Part shown: positions 1 through 6,622 of the stretch, piece by piece
How the letters are laid out: each line of letters begins with the position of its first letter
Position numbering within the stretch: the first letter of the stretch is position 1
Source: Clostridia bacterium
GTDB lineage: Bacteria; Bacillota; Clostridia; Christensenellales; CAG-917
Direction of reading: 5' to 3'
Assembly (NCBI GenBank): GCA_017500745.1
Contig: JAFVYE010000024.1
Location: forward strand, 1 to 12,239
Length of the DNA: 12,239 nt
Translations under genes and position numbers: made by a program
The notes under the pieces: generated by a model
Told to the model about the DNA's origin: nothing
Databases searched by the model: none
What the model saw: only the letters and a program-made list of their open reading frames with translations

Positions 1-1
1 C

Positions 2-226
2 CTTGGTTTCCTTGCCTTTGCTTGTGCAAGACCTTTCTATTCACTCTGTGGCGGACTTTTCTTTGCCAACGCAGTGTTTTGGACACGCCTCATCTTCACC
101 TTTGTGGACAAGGGTTGGAAGTGCCCCTACACCAAGCTGGCAATCCCTGCAGAAGGACTTTTCATAATTGCTCTTTGGACTTGTTTTGCCATAGCAATCG
201 CCGTTGAAGGCAGTGGAATAATGTAA
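2..226 (+). CDS. C-terminal fragment of an unrecognised integral membrane protein (5' end outside window)
   Basis: The frame beginning at base 2 is open from the window edge to a TAA at 224-226 and encodes 74 residues, so this is the 3' end of a longer gene. The peptide is very hydrophobic. It shows a segment rich in Leu, Phe, Ala and Gly at the left edge, a short polar stretch with several Lys and Cys residues (around FVDKGWKCPY), and a last hydrophobic helix (roughly the final 25 residues) ending in VEGSGIM. This suggests at least two membrane segments. I do not recognise the family and assign no function. It converges with the leftward operon and is followed by a terminator about 55 bases after its stop. 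An internal ATG in another frame (22-207) also gives a short open frame, but its composition is not protein-like. Confidence 0.6.
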   Translation, partial: LGFLAFACARPFYSLCGGLFFANAVFWTRLIFTFVDKGWKCPYTKLAIPAEGLFIIALWTCFAIAIAVEGSGIM

Positions 227-281
227 AAGTGCAATCTGTTAAAGCTCAAACCACAACAAGCAATTAAAACAGAAAGATAAC

Positions 282-309
282 AAAAACCCACGATTATCCG
301 TGGGTTTTT
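282..309. terminator. Bidirectional intrinsic terminator between convergent genes
   Basis: A perfect 11-bp stem (282-292 paired with 299-309, core CCCACG/CGTGGG) closes a 6-base loop. The stem is flanked by A residues on the left and T residues on the right, so transcripts of either strand carry a GC-rich hairpin followed by a U tract. It lies between the membrane-protein stop (226) and the yfcE-type gene stop (355), and can serve both. The rest of the 227-354 gap holds only a tandem GATATCAA duplication at 343-358 that runs into the yfcE stop codon. Confidence 0.88.
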
Positions 310-354
310 TCTTTGTAAAGTGCTTGTTTGGTTATTTATGCTGATATCAAGATA

Positions 355-819
355 TCAATATATGTCTACAATTTTGGCGGTTACGTTGCCTTTTGATATG
401 ACCACGTATGCATATGACGGAGTGCCTGTCACAGGGGAGTGTATTGCCCCGGGGTTGACAAAAGTGAGTCCGTCATCCTCAATGATTTCAGCATAGTGTG
501 TGTGTCCGTATAGCACAAGAGAGCAACCAAGTTCCTTTGCCCTGTATGACAAGGGGAGGAGTCCTCTTTTTACGCCGTAAAGGTCGCCGTGAGTTGCAAG
601 GATTTTGACCCCCTCAATCTCAACAACTTGCTCACGAGGGAAGGGGGTGTCATCACAGTTGCCCTTGACTGCCACAAGGTTTTTGTGGAAAAGCAAATCT
701 CCAAGTCTTGCCCCGCCATCTCCAAGGAAAAACAAATAGTCCGCCTCATTTGCGACGGACTTAATTTTTTCGGGGATTGTATCGTAATGACTGTCTGAAA
801 AAACTACTAAGGTTTTCAT
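355..819 (-). CDS. YfcE/MJ0936-family metallophosphoesterase
   Basis: A 154-residue calcineurin-like phosphoesterase, full length for the small YfcE/MJ0936 family of dimetal phosphodiesterases. All expected metal-ligand motifs are visible in order: SDSH (D9, H11), GDGG (D34), GNCD (N54), THGD (H77) and GHTH (H106, H108). Family members hydrolyse phosphodiester model substrates in vitro; physiological substrates are mostly unknown. The protein has no signal peptide and is presumably cytosolic. Its ATG overlaps the rdgB stop in an ATGA arrangement (816-819), and no Shine-Dalgarno sequence is visible upstream, so translation probably depends on termination-reinitiation from rdgB. An rdgB-yfcE pair is known in Bacillota (ysnA-ysnB in Bacillus subtilis), which supports the assignment. 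It is the last gene of the leftward operon. Confidence 0.93.
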   Translation of the reverse strand: MKTLVVFSDSHYDTIPEKIKSVANEADYLFFLGDGGARLGDLLFHKNLVAVKGNCDDTPFPREQVVEIEGVKILATHGDLYGVKRGLLPLSYRAKELGCSLVLYGHTHYAEIIEDDGLTFVNPGAIHSPVTGTPSYAYVVISKGNVTAKIVDIY

Positions 820-1418
820 TTCAAAAGAGTGCCGTGTTGTTTCAACACTTCAAGCATATTGCGGAGGGCTCTGCCTCTGTGGCTTACAGCGTTTTTTTCT
901 TCAAGAGTGCCTTCTGCCATCATCTTGCCCATGTCAAAGCAGTAGAAAAGTGGGTCATATCCAAAGCCGGTTGTTCCGCTGGGAGCAAAGGCAATTTTGC
1001 CGTCAACTCTGCCTTCTGCAATGAGTTCTGTGCCGTCAGGGAAGCAGACTGCAATGACGGTGCCAAAGTGAGCGGTGCGCTTTTCATCGGGCACGTCAGC
1101 AAGTTCACGGAGGAGTTTTTCATTGTTTTTTTGGTCATCATGCTCCTCGCCTGCATATCTTGCAGAGTACACGCCGGGGGCGCCGTCAAGGGCGTCAACC
1201 ATGAGTCCTGTGTCGTCAGCGAGGGCAACCATGCCTGTCATATCACGGATGGTGCGTGCCTTGATGAGAGCATTTTCAAGGAGGGTAGTGCCAGTCTCCT
1301 CAATGTCTATGTCAAGGCCGAGGTCTTTGATGGAGAGCAGTTCATCAAAGCAACCGCCAAGGATGCTTTTTATTTCTTTGAGTTTCTTTTGATTGTTTGA
1401 TGCGATTGCAAGTTTCAT
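816..1418 (-). CDS. rdgB: XTP/dITP pyrophosphatase (RdgB/HAM1 family)
   Basis: A 200-residue house-cleaning nucleotidase. The family hydrolyses XTP, ITP and dITP to the monophosphate plus pyrophosphate, keeping deaminated purines out of nucleic acids. Length and motifs match the family throughout: the N-terminal SNNQKK substrate loop (residues 7-12), the conserved acidic E41 in EETGTTLLENA, the catalytic ADDTGL motif (D68, D69), the APGVYSARYAG stretch, FGYDPLF and the C-terminal SHRGRAL. A GAGGA ribosome binding site (1423-1427) lies 4 bases before the ATG. The gene starts 14 bases after the phosphate transporter stop and overlaps the downstream metallophosphoesterase by 4 bases, so it sits in the middle of the operon. 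The product is cytosolic. Confidence 0.97.
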   Translation of the reverse strand: MKLAIASNNQKKLKEIKSILGGCFDELLSIKDLGLDIDIEETGTTLLENALIKARTIRDMTGMVALADDTGLMVDALDGAPGVYSARYAGEEHDDQKNNEKLLRELADVPDEKRTAHFGTVIAVCFPDGTELIAEGRVDGKIAFAPSGTTGFGYDPLFYCFDMGKMMAEGTLEEKNAVSHRGRALRNMLEVLKQHGTLLK

Positions 1419-1432
1419 ATTGTCCTCACAAA

Positions 1433-3244
1433 TTAATTTTTTGGGGTTGAATCTTCGGGCAAGGATTCATCCACAAGGCCTGCATCTTCAAACACTTTGG
1501 CAGACTCTTCTGCGGATTTAAACTCATCTTTGATTTCGTGTTTGATCTCTTTGATTGAGTGACGCACAGAGGATTTGACAAGGGGAAGAAGACCGTCTGC
1601 CACGTTGATAAAGTGGTCGGCAATACGTTCCACGTTGGATGCAAGGGCAAGATAGAGTGCTCCAACATCAGCAGAGCAGGTGCCTTCTGCAAGGCGAGCC
1701 ACGTGCATGTTTGACATGGTTTCTGTGACACGGTCAATGGTTTCCTCAAGGGCGTATGCGTCACGGAATGACTCTGTGTCAAAGTTGGCGTAAATCTTCA
1801 TAACCTTTTGATACAACTCATTGGCAACTGCCTTGAGAGTGGCAACTTCGCCTTGAGCGTCCTCGGAGAAGGATGACTCACTTGCCACAAGTTTTTCGGC
1901 ATATTCCATTATGTTTTCTGCATAGTCGCCCACACGTTCAAAGTCGCTGACTGCCTTGAAAACTGTTGAGATATAGCGTCTATCCTCATCGCTGAGATCT
2001 GTCTTTGACAGCTTGACCACAAATTTTGTGATGCCTTTGTTGAGGAAGTTGATGTGCTCCTCGTTGTCCTTAAACTCATCTGCTTTGTCAAGATTGAGAT
2101 TGCAGATGGTGTCAAGAGCAAGGTTGAGGTTTGCCATGGATTTTTCTGCCATATAAAGAACTTCGTTCTTTACGTTGGCAACTGCAATAGGGGGAGTTGT
2201 GAGGAAGTGCTCGTCAAGATACTTGAATTGATGAGTAGGAGCTTCCTCCGTCTTTTTGTCGGGGATGACCTTTGTCACAAACTTGACAAAGAGCTTTGTC
2301 ATGGGCAGAACAATGCACACCGTTGCCACGTTGAAAATGGTGTGGAACATTGCAAGTTGAGTTTGAGGCACGCCGGGGAACATCTTTTCAAAAAGACTGC
2401 CAAAGGTGATTGCGCCCTTTGATGCCTCTCGCATTATCATGCCAATAAGCATAAACACCACCACGCCAAACACGTTGAAAGTGAGGTGGATGAGAGCAGT
2501 GCGCTTTGCGTTTGTTCCACTTGTTATGCCAGCGATGATTGCCACCACGCAAGAGCCGATGTTTGAGCCCATTGTGAGATAGATGCCTTGGTCAAGGGAG
2601 ATGAGCCCTGTGAAAACCATTGTGATTGCCACGGAGGTCATAACAGATGAACTTTGGATGATTGCAGTCATAACTGCGCCAATCAACACGAGGAGAATGG
2701 GATTTGTGATGACGGCAAGGAAGTTTTTGACTGCGTCAAGCTCTGCAAATGCCTCCATTGATCCGCTCATCATAGAGAGGCCCACAAACAGCATGCCAAA
2801 GCCGGCGAGGATGCCACCCACCTTTTTTACCGTGTCTTTTTTGGCAAAGGCGTTGATAAATGCGCCAATTCCTGCAAAGGTTGCAAAGATGGTGCCCGTT
2901 GACACAGCGCTTTCAAACATGCCGAGGGCTGTGATTTGACCTGTGATGGTCGTGCCGATGTTTGCGCCAAAGATGACGCATGCCGCCTGTGTCAATGACA
3001 TAATGCCCGCATTGACAAAACCAATTGCCATAACGCTGGTTGCGCCAGAGGATTGGATGGCGGCGGTTGCCACCGTGCCTATGCCAACGCCCACGATCTT
3101 GCTGTTTGAGGTCTTTGCAAAAAGAGCACGGAGTCTTTTTGAACTGACTGATTCAAGATTGTGGCTCATCATATTGCAGGCGATGAGGAAGATACCTATG
3201 CCTGCCACGAGAGATAATACTGCTGTTGCGATTGTTGTAGCCAT
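1433..3244 (-). CDS. Na+/phosphate symporter of the NptA/PNaS family with C-terminal PhoU-like domain
   Basis: A 603-residue membrane protein with the inverted-repeat hallmark of Na/Pi-cotransporter II-type carriers: a first QSSGATS motif (QSS at 64-66) and a second QSSSVMTS motif (QSS at 197-199). Each is followed by a glycine-rich GANIGTT or GSNIGS segment. About eight to nine hydrophobic segments fill roughly residues 1-320. The remaining soluble part, about 350-590, is helical, charged and resembles tandem PhoU-type helices, the usual architecture of the bacterial YjbB-like branch. The family moves inorganic phosphate with Na+; direction (uptake or efflux) cannot be told from sequence. 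The ATG has only a weak purine-rich upstream stretch (AAAGAAA) as a ribosome binding site. It follows the SIS gene by 68 bases that contain a hairpin, and precedes rdgB by 14 bases. The last residues form an acidic tail. Confidence 0.93.
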   Translation of the reverse strand: MATTIATAVLSLVAGIGIFLIACNMMSHNLESVSSKRLRALFAKTSNSKIVGVGIGTVATAAIQSSGATSVMAIGFVNAGIMSLTQAACVIFGANIGTTITGQITALGMFESAVSTGTIFATFAGIGAFINAFAKKDTVKKVGGILAGFGMLFVGLSMMSGSMEAFAELDAVKNFLAVITNPILLVLIGAVMTAIIQSSSVMTSVAITMVFTGLISLDQGIYLTMGSNIGSCVVAIIAGITSGTNAKRTALIHLTFNVFGVVVFMLIGMIMREASKGAITFGSLFEKMFPGVPQTQLAMFHTIFNVATVCIVLPMTKLFVKFVTKVIPDKKTEEAPTHQFKYLDEHFLTTPPIAVANVKNEVLYMAEKSMANLNLALDTICNLNLDKADEFKDNEEHINFLNKGITKFVVKLSKTDLSDEDRRYISTVFKAVSDFERVGDYAENIMEYAEKLVASESSFSEDAQGEVATLKAVANELYQKVMKIYANFDTESFRDAYALEETIDRVTETMSNMHVARLAEGTCSADVGALYLALASNVERIADHFINVADGLLPLVKSSVRHSIKEIKHEIKDEFKSAEESAKVFEDAGLVDESLPEDSTPKN

Positions 3245-3305
3245 AATTTCTTTTGTAGGTTTTGTTGATGTGTGATTGGACTATATTAGAACAAAATTAC
3301 AAAAT

Positions 3306-3333
3306 AAGGCGACTATTTTGTTATAGTCACCTT
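3306..3333 (-). promoter_or_regulatory. Stable hairpin overlapping the SIS gene stop codon; possible attenuator or weak terminator
   Basis: On the transcribed (minus) strand, AAGGTGACTAT pairs with ATAGTCGCCTT around a 6-base loop, giving an 11-bp stem with one G-U wobble. The SIS gene stop codon (3313-3315) lies inside the distal arm. The sequence after the stem is ATTTTG then AATTTTG, a broken rather than continuous U tract. This could be a leaky terminator, a processing or stabilising structure, or both, partly separating the SIS gene from the phosphate transporter 62 bases further on. I see no convincing new promoter in the gap. Confidence 0.55.
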
Positions 3334-4323
3334 GTTGAGATTGCGGGGATTGTCGGGGTCAAGACCACGTGCTTCGCAGTAGGTTGCAACAAATTTTTGC
3401 ATTGCAACAAGATAGCACACGGTTTGCTCGTTTTCGGGGAGAGTGGGCATATCCACAACCATCTTGGACACCTGTTTCACCTCTGGGATATCTGTGAAGG
3501 ACACAAGATGTGCGCCCTTTGAGGCAAGATCCTTTGCGCAAGAGACATAGTTGTCACGGTTTCTGCCGTCAGGAGCAAAGAGCAGGACGGGGAGCCCGTC
3601 ACGGATGAGGGCTTTAGGGCCGTGTTGAAACTCGTTGGTTGAGGATGCGTATGCAAATAGATAGCAAGTTTCGGTCAGTTTGAGACCGCTTTCCTTTGCC
3701 ACGGCCTCGGTCATACCACGGGACAGACAAACCACTTGGCTTGCTTGCAAGAGTTCCTTTGAAAACTCTGGCACGTCGTATGAAAGCAGGTTGTCAATTG
3801 AGGTAGAGTAGTGGGTGTCAACTCCTGCAAGAGCGTCGGCAAGGACTTGAAGTGCAACAATTTCGCCTGTAAGGGTTTTGGTTGCAGCCACAGCTTTTTC
3901 CTCTCCGGCGGAGATGGGCAAGGTGTAGTGGCACTCCTTTGCCAGCACAGAGTCAACAAAGTTGGTGCATGCAACGGTGAGTGCTCCTTGGCTTTTTGCG
4001 GTTTTTGCAAAGGCAAGGGTGTCAGGACCTGCGCCAGATTGTGACACAACCACGTAAAGGGTGTCGCTTAGGTCACGTTCTGCCCCAAAGAGTGTCACCA
4101 TTGAGGGATATTCAAAGGAGAGAACGTAAGGCGTTTTGCTTTCAAGGAAAAATTTGAACGCAATGCCTGCGTGGAGCGAACTTCCACGTCCTGCAAGAAC
4201 AACACGCTTCAAGCCCCTTTCTTTGACGGCGCAAGCAATTTGTTTTGCCACGGGAGAGCAGTTGGCCACAGCGTCATTTACCACACGGTTTGCTTCAAAG
4301 AGTTCACTCATCATCAATGACAT
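3313..4323 (-). CDS. SIS-domain sugar-phosphate isomerase/deaminase, GlmS-C-terminus/NagB-II-like
   Basis: A 336-residue protein with two SIS folds and no glutaminase domain, so it corresponds to the isomerase half of GlmS. Visible motifs are GRGSSLHAG (residues 45-53), the phosphosugar-binding SQSGAGPDT (94-102), EEKAVAATKTLTGE, STNEFQHGPKALI, and a C-terminal DNPRNLNKVTITK, which is characteristic of GlmS and the alternative glucosamine-6-phosphate deaminases (NagB-II). Its role is probably deamination or isomerisation of an amino-sugar phosphate in the cytosol; a related substrate such as a fructosamine phosphate is possible. The open frame extends upstream to 4383, but the ATG at 4321-4323 is chosen because a GAGGT ribosome binding site lies 5 bases before it and the promoter at 4351-4379 falls inside the longer frame. 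It is the first gene of the leftward operon. Exact substrate: unsure. Confidence 0.85.
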   Translation of the reverse strand: MSLMMSELFEANRVVNDAVANCSPVAKQIACAVKERGLKRVVLAGRGSSLHAGIAFKFFLESKTPYVLSFEYPSMVTLFGAERDLSDTLYVVVSQSGAGPDTLAFAKTAKSQGALTVACTNFVDSVLAKECHYTLPISAGEEKAVAATKTLTGEIVALQVLADALAGVDTHYSTSIDNLLSYDVPEFSKELLQASQVVCLSRGMTEAVAKESGLKLTETCYLFAYASSTNEFQHGPKALIRDGLPVLLFAPDGRNRDNYVSCAKDLASKGAHLVSFTDIPEVKQVSKMVVDMPTLPENEQTVCYLVAMQKFVATYCEARGLDPDNPRNLNKVTITK

Positions 4324-4346
4324 AATATACCTCAAAGATTTGTTGA

Positions 4347-4361
4347 TTAGATTATATCTAA
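4347..4361. promoter_or_regulatory. Short dyad (6+6 bp) over the -10 element; possible operator
   Basis: TTAGAT (4347-4352) and ATCTAA (4356-4361) form a perfect inverted repeat with a 3-bp spacer, centred on the edge of the -10 box of the SIS operon promoter. A repressor bound here would block the promoter. The arms are AT-rich and short, so chance occurrence is possible. Confidence 0.35.
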
Positions 4362-4379
4362 AAATACGCAGATTGTAAA
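4351..4379 (-). promoter_or_regulatory. Sigma-A-type promoter of the SIS-phosphate transporter-rdgB-yfcE operon
   Basis: On the minus strand, TTTACA (4374-4379) and TATAAT (4351-4356) are separated by exactly 17 bp. Expected transcription starts near 4344, giving a leader of about 20 bases with the GAGGT site just before the ATG at 4323. This position rules out the longer upstream start of the SIS frame for this transcript. Confidence 0.85.
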
Positions 4380-4406
4380 ACAAATGTGCAACAATAATAA
4401 ATAATC

Positions 4407-4433
4407 AAAAAAACAAGCACAAATTTGTGCTTG
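4407..4433 (-). terminator. Intrinsic terminator of the truncated subtilase gene
   Basis: CAAGCACA (4414-4421) pairs with TGTGCTTG (4426-4433) around AATT; the whole 20 bases are a perfect palindrome. Seven A residues at 4407-4413 become a run of seven U in leftward transcripts, directly after the stem. It lies between the subtilase remnant stop (4461) and the SIS operon promoter (4351-4379), insulating the two. The right flank is also T-rich (CTTTTTGTTTT), so some rightward activity is possible. Confidence 0.88.
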
Positions 4434-4460
4434 CTTTTTGTTTTAATATTTTGTGTATCG

Positions 4461-5222
4461 TCATCTATGCGATTTCCGTTTCAGGCACTTGTCATCAACG
4501 AATTGATTTTGCAAAATTGGATATAGGGCTAAACCCATAGCCATGTCAAGATTATCAATCAAGTCAGAATGGGTGCCCATTATACCAGTGTCAAGCACGC
4601 CAACTTTGACAGAAGATGACCCTGTGGTGTGATCCCATGCTGTTTCTAAGTCAATTAGGTCTGCGATATTCTGCTGTTGAGAGGAATAATTGGCGTCGTT
4701 TGGCGTCTCAAACCAGCTGCCACCCTTAGACCTCGGGGAAACTCCACGGAATTCTGATCGCGGATATAATAGTTCTTGTGCTTCTGCTAGTTTATCGTAG
4801 TCGTTAAAGTTAAATTCAATCTCTATCCAACGATTATATGTTTCAACAGAAGGAACTTTGGACCCTTTATATTTGTCGCCAAGCAATACCTGTTGCCTAA
4901 TGCGCTCCACTTCTCCCACAAGAACCTCGCGAACGGCTTTAATATCAAGACCGGGGAAATCCTCTGGCACAAAATCATGGAAAAGATTGTTTAGCGACTC
5001 TGTGTTTGTAAACAGCAATGTAAGAGTATTGTCGAAAAAATTATCACGATTACCAGAGATGTCATCTCTTGGAATCTTTTCATCGTACGGATTGTTAGGA
5101 TCCGGTGCGGCAAAAGGTTTCAGTGCCGTAGGGTCGGTTTCATCAACCTGATCGCATGCAACAAGACATGCAAGACAAGAAACAAGGCAAATTATTGCCA
5201 AAATTTTGATGATCTTGTTCAT
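4461..5222 (-). pseudogene. Truncated lipoprotein subtilisin-like serine protease (S8), catalytic domain largely missing
   Basis: A 253-residue product starting at the ATG of 5220-5222, which has a GGAGG site 6 bases upstream; a longer open frame to 5300 contains the promoter and is not used. Residues 1-23 are a lipoprotein signal peptide with lipobox LVAC (lipidated C23), so the product would be anchored outside the membrane. Residues 24-180 look like a pro/N-terminal region. From about 181 the start of an S8 catalytic domain is clear: NIADLIDLETAWDH, then KVGVLDTGI with the catalytic Asp at D211 and THSDL. After about residue 230 similarity stops, and the frame ends 23 residues later in a basic tail (KRKSHR). 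The HGTH histidine and GTSMA serine motifs are absent from all that follows, so it cannot be an active protease. Codon use (TTA, CTA, ATA) looks looser than in neighbouring genes. Likely a decaying remnant; an adapted non-catalytic lipoprotein is possible. Confidence 0.8.
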
Positions 5223-5239
5223 AGCACACCTCCAACCTT

Positions 5240-5263
5240 TTTTCATTATAACATTAATGAAAA
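5240..5263. promoter_or_regulatory. Perfect 9+9 bp dyad overlapping the subtilase promoter; candidate operator
   Basis: TTTTCATTA (5240-5248) and TAATGAAAA (5255-5263) form a perfect inverted repeat with a 6-bp spacer. It covers the -10 element and extends into the promoter spacer. The predicted start of transcription is at or beyond its left edge, so this is mainly a DNA-level element rather than an RNA hairpin, as expected for a dimeric repressor site. No regulator gene lies beside it. Confidence 0.5.
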
Positions 5264-5273
5264 CAGGTGTCAA
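5245..5273 (-). promoter_or_regulatory. Perfect consensus sigma-A promoter of the truncated subtilase gene
   Basis: On the minus strand, TTGACA (5268-5273) and TATAAT (5245-5250) both match consensus fully and are separated by exactly 17 bp. Transcription would begin near 5238, about 16 bases before the ATG at 5222 and just ahead of the GGAGG site. A second TTGACA lies 27 bp upstream (5295-5300) without a matching -10 box. Confidence 0.9.
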
Positions 5274-5311
5274 TATGGGGCTAATGCTCGCCAGTGTCAA
5301 CCCATTGCAAC

Positions 5312-5337
5312 AAAAAACGCTCCGTTTGGAGCGTTTT
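5312..5337 (-). terminator. Intrinsic terminator of dinB
   Basis: AAAACGCTCC (5314-5323) pairs perfectly with GGAGCGTTTT (5328-5337) around a GTTT loop. For leftward transcripts the stem is followed by a run of six U (5317-5312). It lies 17 bases after the dinB stop and upstream of the subtilase promoter. A short T run on the right could allow weak rightward termination. Confidence 0.9.
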
Positions 5338-5354
5338 ATCGTGTTAGATTGCCG

Positions 5355-6581
5355 TTATCGCTTGAAGGGCTCAAATCCGTCCTCTTCGTGTAGATTGCCT
5401 GTCAACTTGTTGCCAAGGACAACACCGCGGGTTATGGCATTATATCCATATTTGCCACGGATTTTGTCCACGCTGTCCTCAAGTTTTTCCTCTCTTTCGC
5501 CGTCGTCAATGAGGCAGAGTTGTTTCACGCATTTGTCATCAAGGCGTATTGCACCCACCGTCATAGCACGGAGAGGGGTGGGGAAGGCGTGCATTTCTTT
5601 GAGGAGGTCAACGGCACATTTTGCAATATCGGACGCATTAGATGTCGGAAATTCAAGGGTGTGATGCTTGGTTGTGCCATCCAAGGTTTCGGCATATCGT
5701 ATGGACAAAGACACTCCTTGTGCAACAAGATTGAACTTTCTGAGCCGTGTTGCCACCAATTCGGACAAGGCGTAGATGACGGTTTTTGCATCTGCAAGAG
5801 TGGTTATATCACGAGGGGTTGTTGTGCCGTTTGAAATGCTTTTTGGCACGTGATTGTCATAGTAGTGCTTGACTTCCTCTCTTTCAATGCCAGATGCGTA
5901 GTCCACCATATATTCACCCACCACGCCAAAGTGTTGACGGAGCATTTTTCTGTCTGCATTTGCCAGTTGACGGATGGTGTGGATGTTGAGTTTTTTCAGT
6001 TTTTCATTGGTGCGTCTGCCAATCATAATCATCTCGGCAGGGGACATATCTCCAATGACGTTCATATAATTTGAGCGGGTTAGAACGCTGGTTGCGTCGG
6101 GTTTTTTGAGGTCAGAGCCAAGTTTTGCAAGCACCTTGGTGAAGGACACTCCCACGGAAATCGTAAGCCCGGTTCTGCGCTTCACTTCCTCACGGATGTG
6201 GTCTGCAAGTTGAGGCCCCGTCATGCCAAAAAACTTGAGCGAACCAGTGACGTCAAGCCAACACTCGTCAAGGCCAAAACTTTCCACCCTGTCCGTAAAT
6301 TCCGTATAGATTGAGCGCACCAAGTTGGAGTAGTGCACGTACTCCTCAAAGTGTGGTGGCACAAAGATGATGTTTGGGCATTTGTTGCGTGAAATCCAAA
6401 TTGCCTCACCGGTTTGAACGCCTGCTTCCTTTGCAAGATAGTTTTTTGCAAGGACAATGCCGTGTCTGTTTTCGGGATTTCCGCACACGGCAAGAGGCAT
6501 CCCGTTGTATTCGGGATGATTTTTTTGCTCAACCGAGGCATAAAAATTGTTCAAATCGCAGTGTAAAATGACTTTTTCCAT
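5355..6581 (-). CDS. dinB: Y-family DNA polymerase IV (DinB type)
   Basis: A 408-residue translesion polymerase from the ATG at 6579-6581. The palm/fingers domain begins HCDLNNFYASVE (catalytic D9; steric-gate aromatic Y14) and contains SFGLDECWLD with catalytic D105 and E106. A helix-hairpin-helix region follows (IGRRTNEKLKKLNIHTIRQLA), then the little-finger domain (from about KSISNGTTTPRD). Near the C terminus, QLCLI (from Q354) resembles the QLxLF sliding-clamp-binding motif seen in many clostridial relatives. The enzyme bypasses lesions with low fidelity. The frame could also begin at a GTG at 6605, but that segment contains the probable -10 box; neither start has a Shine-Dalgarno sequence. 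I found no recognisable LexA box (GAAC-N4-GTTC type) in the upstream gap. The gene is monocistronic, with its own terminator, and divergent from galE. Confidence 0.95.
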   Translation of the reverse strand: MEKVILHCDLNNFYASVEQKNHPEYNGMPLAVCGNPENRHGIVLAKNYLAKEAGVQTGEAIWISRNKCPNIIFVPPHFEEYVHYSNLVRSIYTEFTDRVESFGLDECWLDVTGSLKFFGMTGPQLADHIREEVKRRTGLTISVGVSFTKVLAKLGSDLKKPDATSVLTRSNYMNVIGDMSPAEMIMIGRRTNEKLKKLNIHTIRQLANADRKMLRQHFGVVGEYMVDYASGIEREEVKHYYDNHVPKSISNGTTTPRDITTLADAKTVIYALSELVATRLRKFNLVAQGVSLSIRYAETLDGTTKHHTLEFPTSNASDIAKCAVDLLKEMHAFPTPLRAMTVGAIRLDDKCVKQLCLIDDGEREEKLEDSVDKIRGKYGYNAITRGVVLGNKLTGNLHEEDGFEPFKR

Positions 6582-6593
6582 AAAACTATTTTT

Positions 6594-6622
6594 ATTATAG
6601 CCCACAAACTATTGCAAAACAA
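6594..6622 (-). promoter_or_regulatory. Probable dinB promoter, giving a nearly leaderless mRNA
   Basis: On the minus strand a perfect TATAAT (6594-6599) lies 17 bp from TTGTTT (6617-6622), a -35 box matching consensus only at TTG. Transcription would start near 6587, about 6 bases before the dinB ATG at 6581, leaving no room for a ribosome binding site. The weak -35 may mean an activator or another promoter is involved. Confidence 0.55.

Noticed and set aside
343..358. Tandem GATATCAA GATATCAA as a possible attachment site or repeat array
   Set aside because: Only two 8-bp units occur, one of them overlapping a stop codon, and there is no integrase or further copy nearby.
777..1400. A 207-codon open frame on the + strand opposite rdgB
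   Set aside because: It is wholly antisense to a gene with complete family motifs, shows no recognisable domain, and has no ribosome binding site; it arises from codon bias in rdgB.
2054..2422. A 122-codon + strand frame inside the phosphate transporter gene
   Set aside because: It is a shadow of the carrier gene on the other strand, without protein-like features.
4324..4383. N-terminal extension of the SIS protein to 4383
   Set aside because: The extension contains the -35 and -10 boxes and the leader; the ATG at 4323 has a good GAGGT site.
5206..5664. A 152-codon + strand frame spanning the subtilase promoter and dinB 3' end
   Set aside because: It runs through a promoter, a terminator hairpin and an antisense coding region; the composition is not protein-like.
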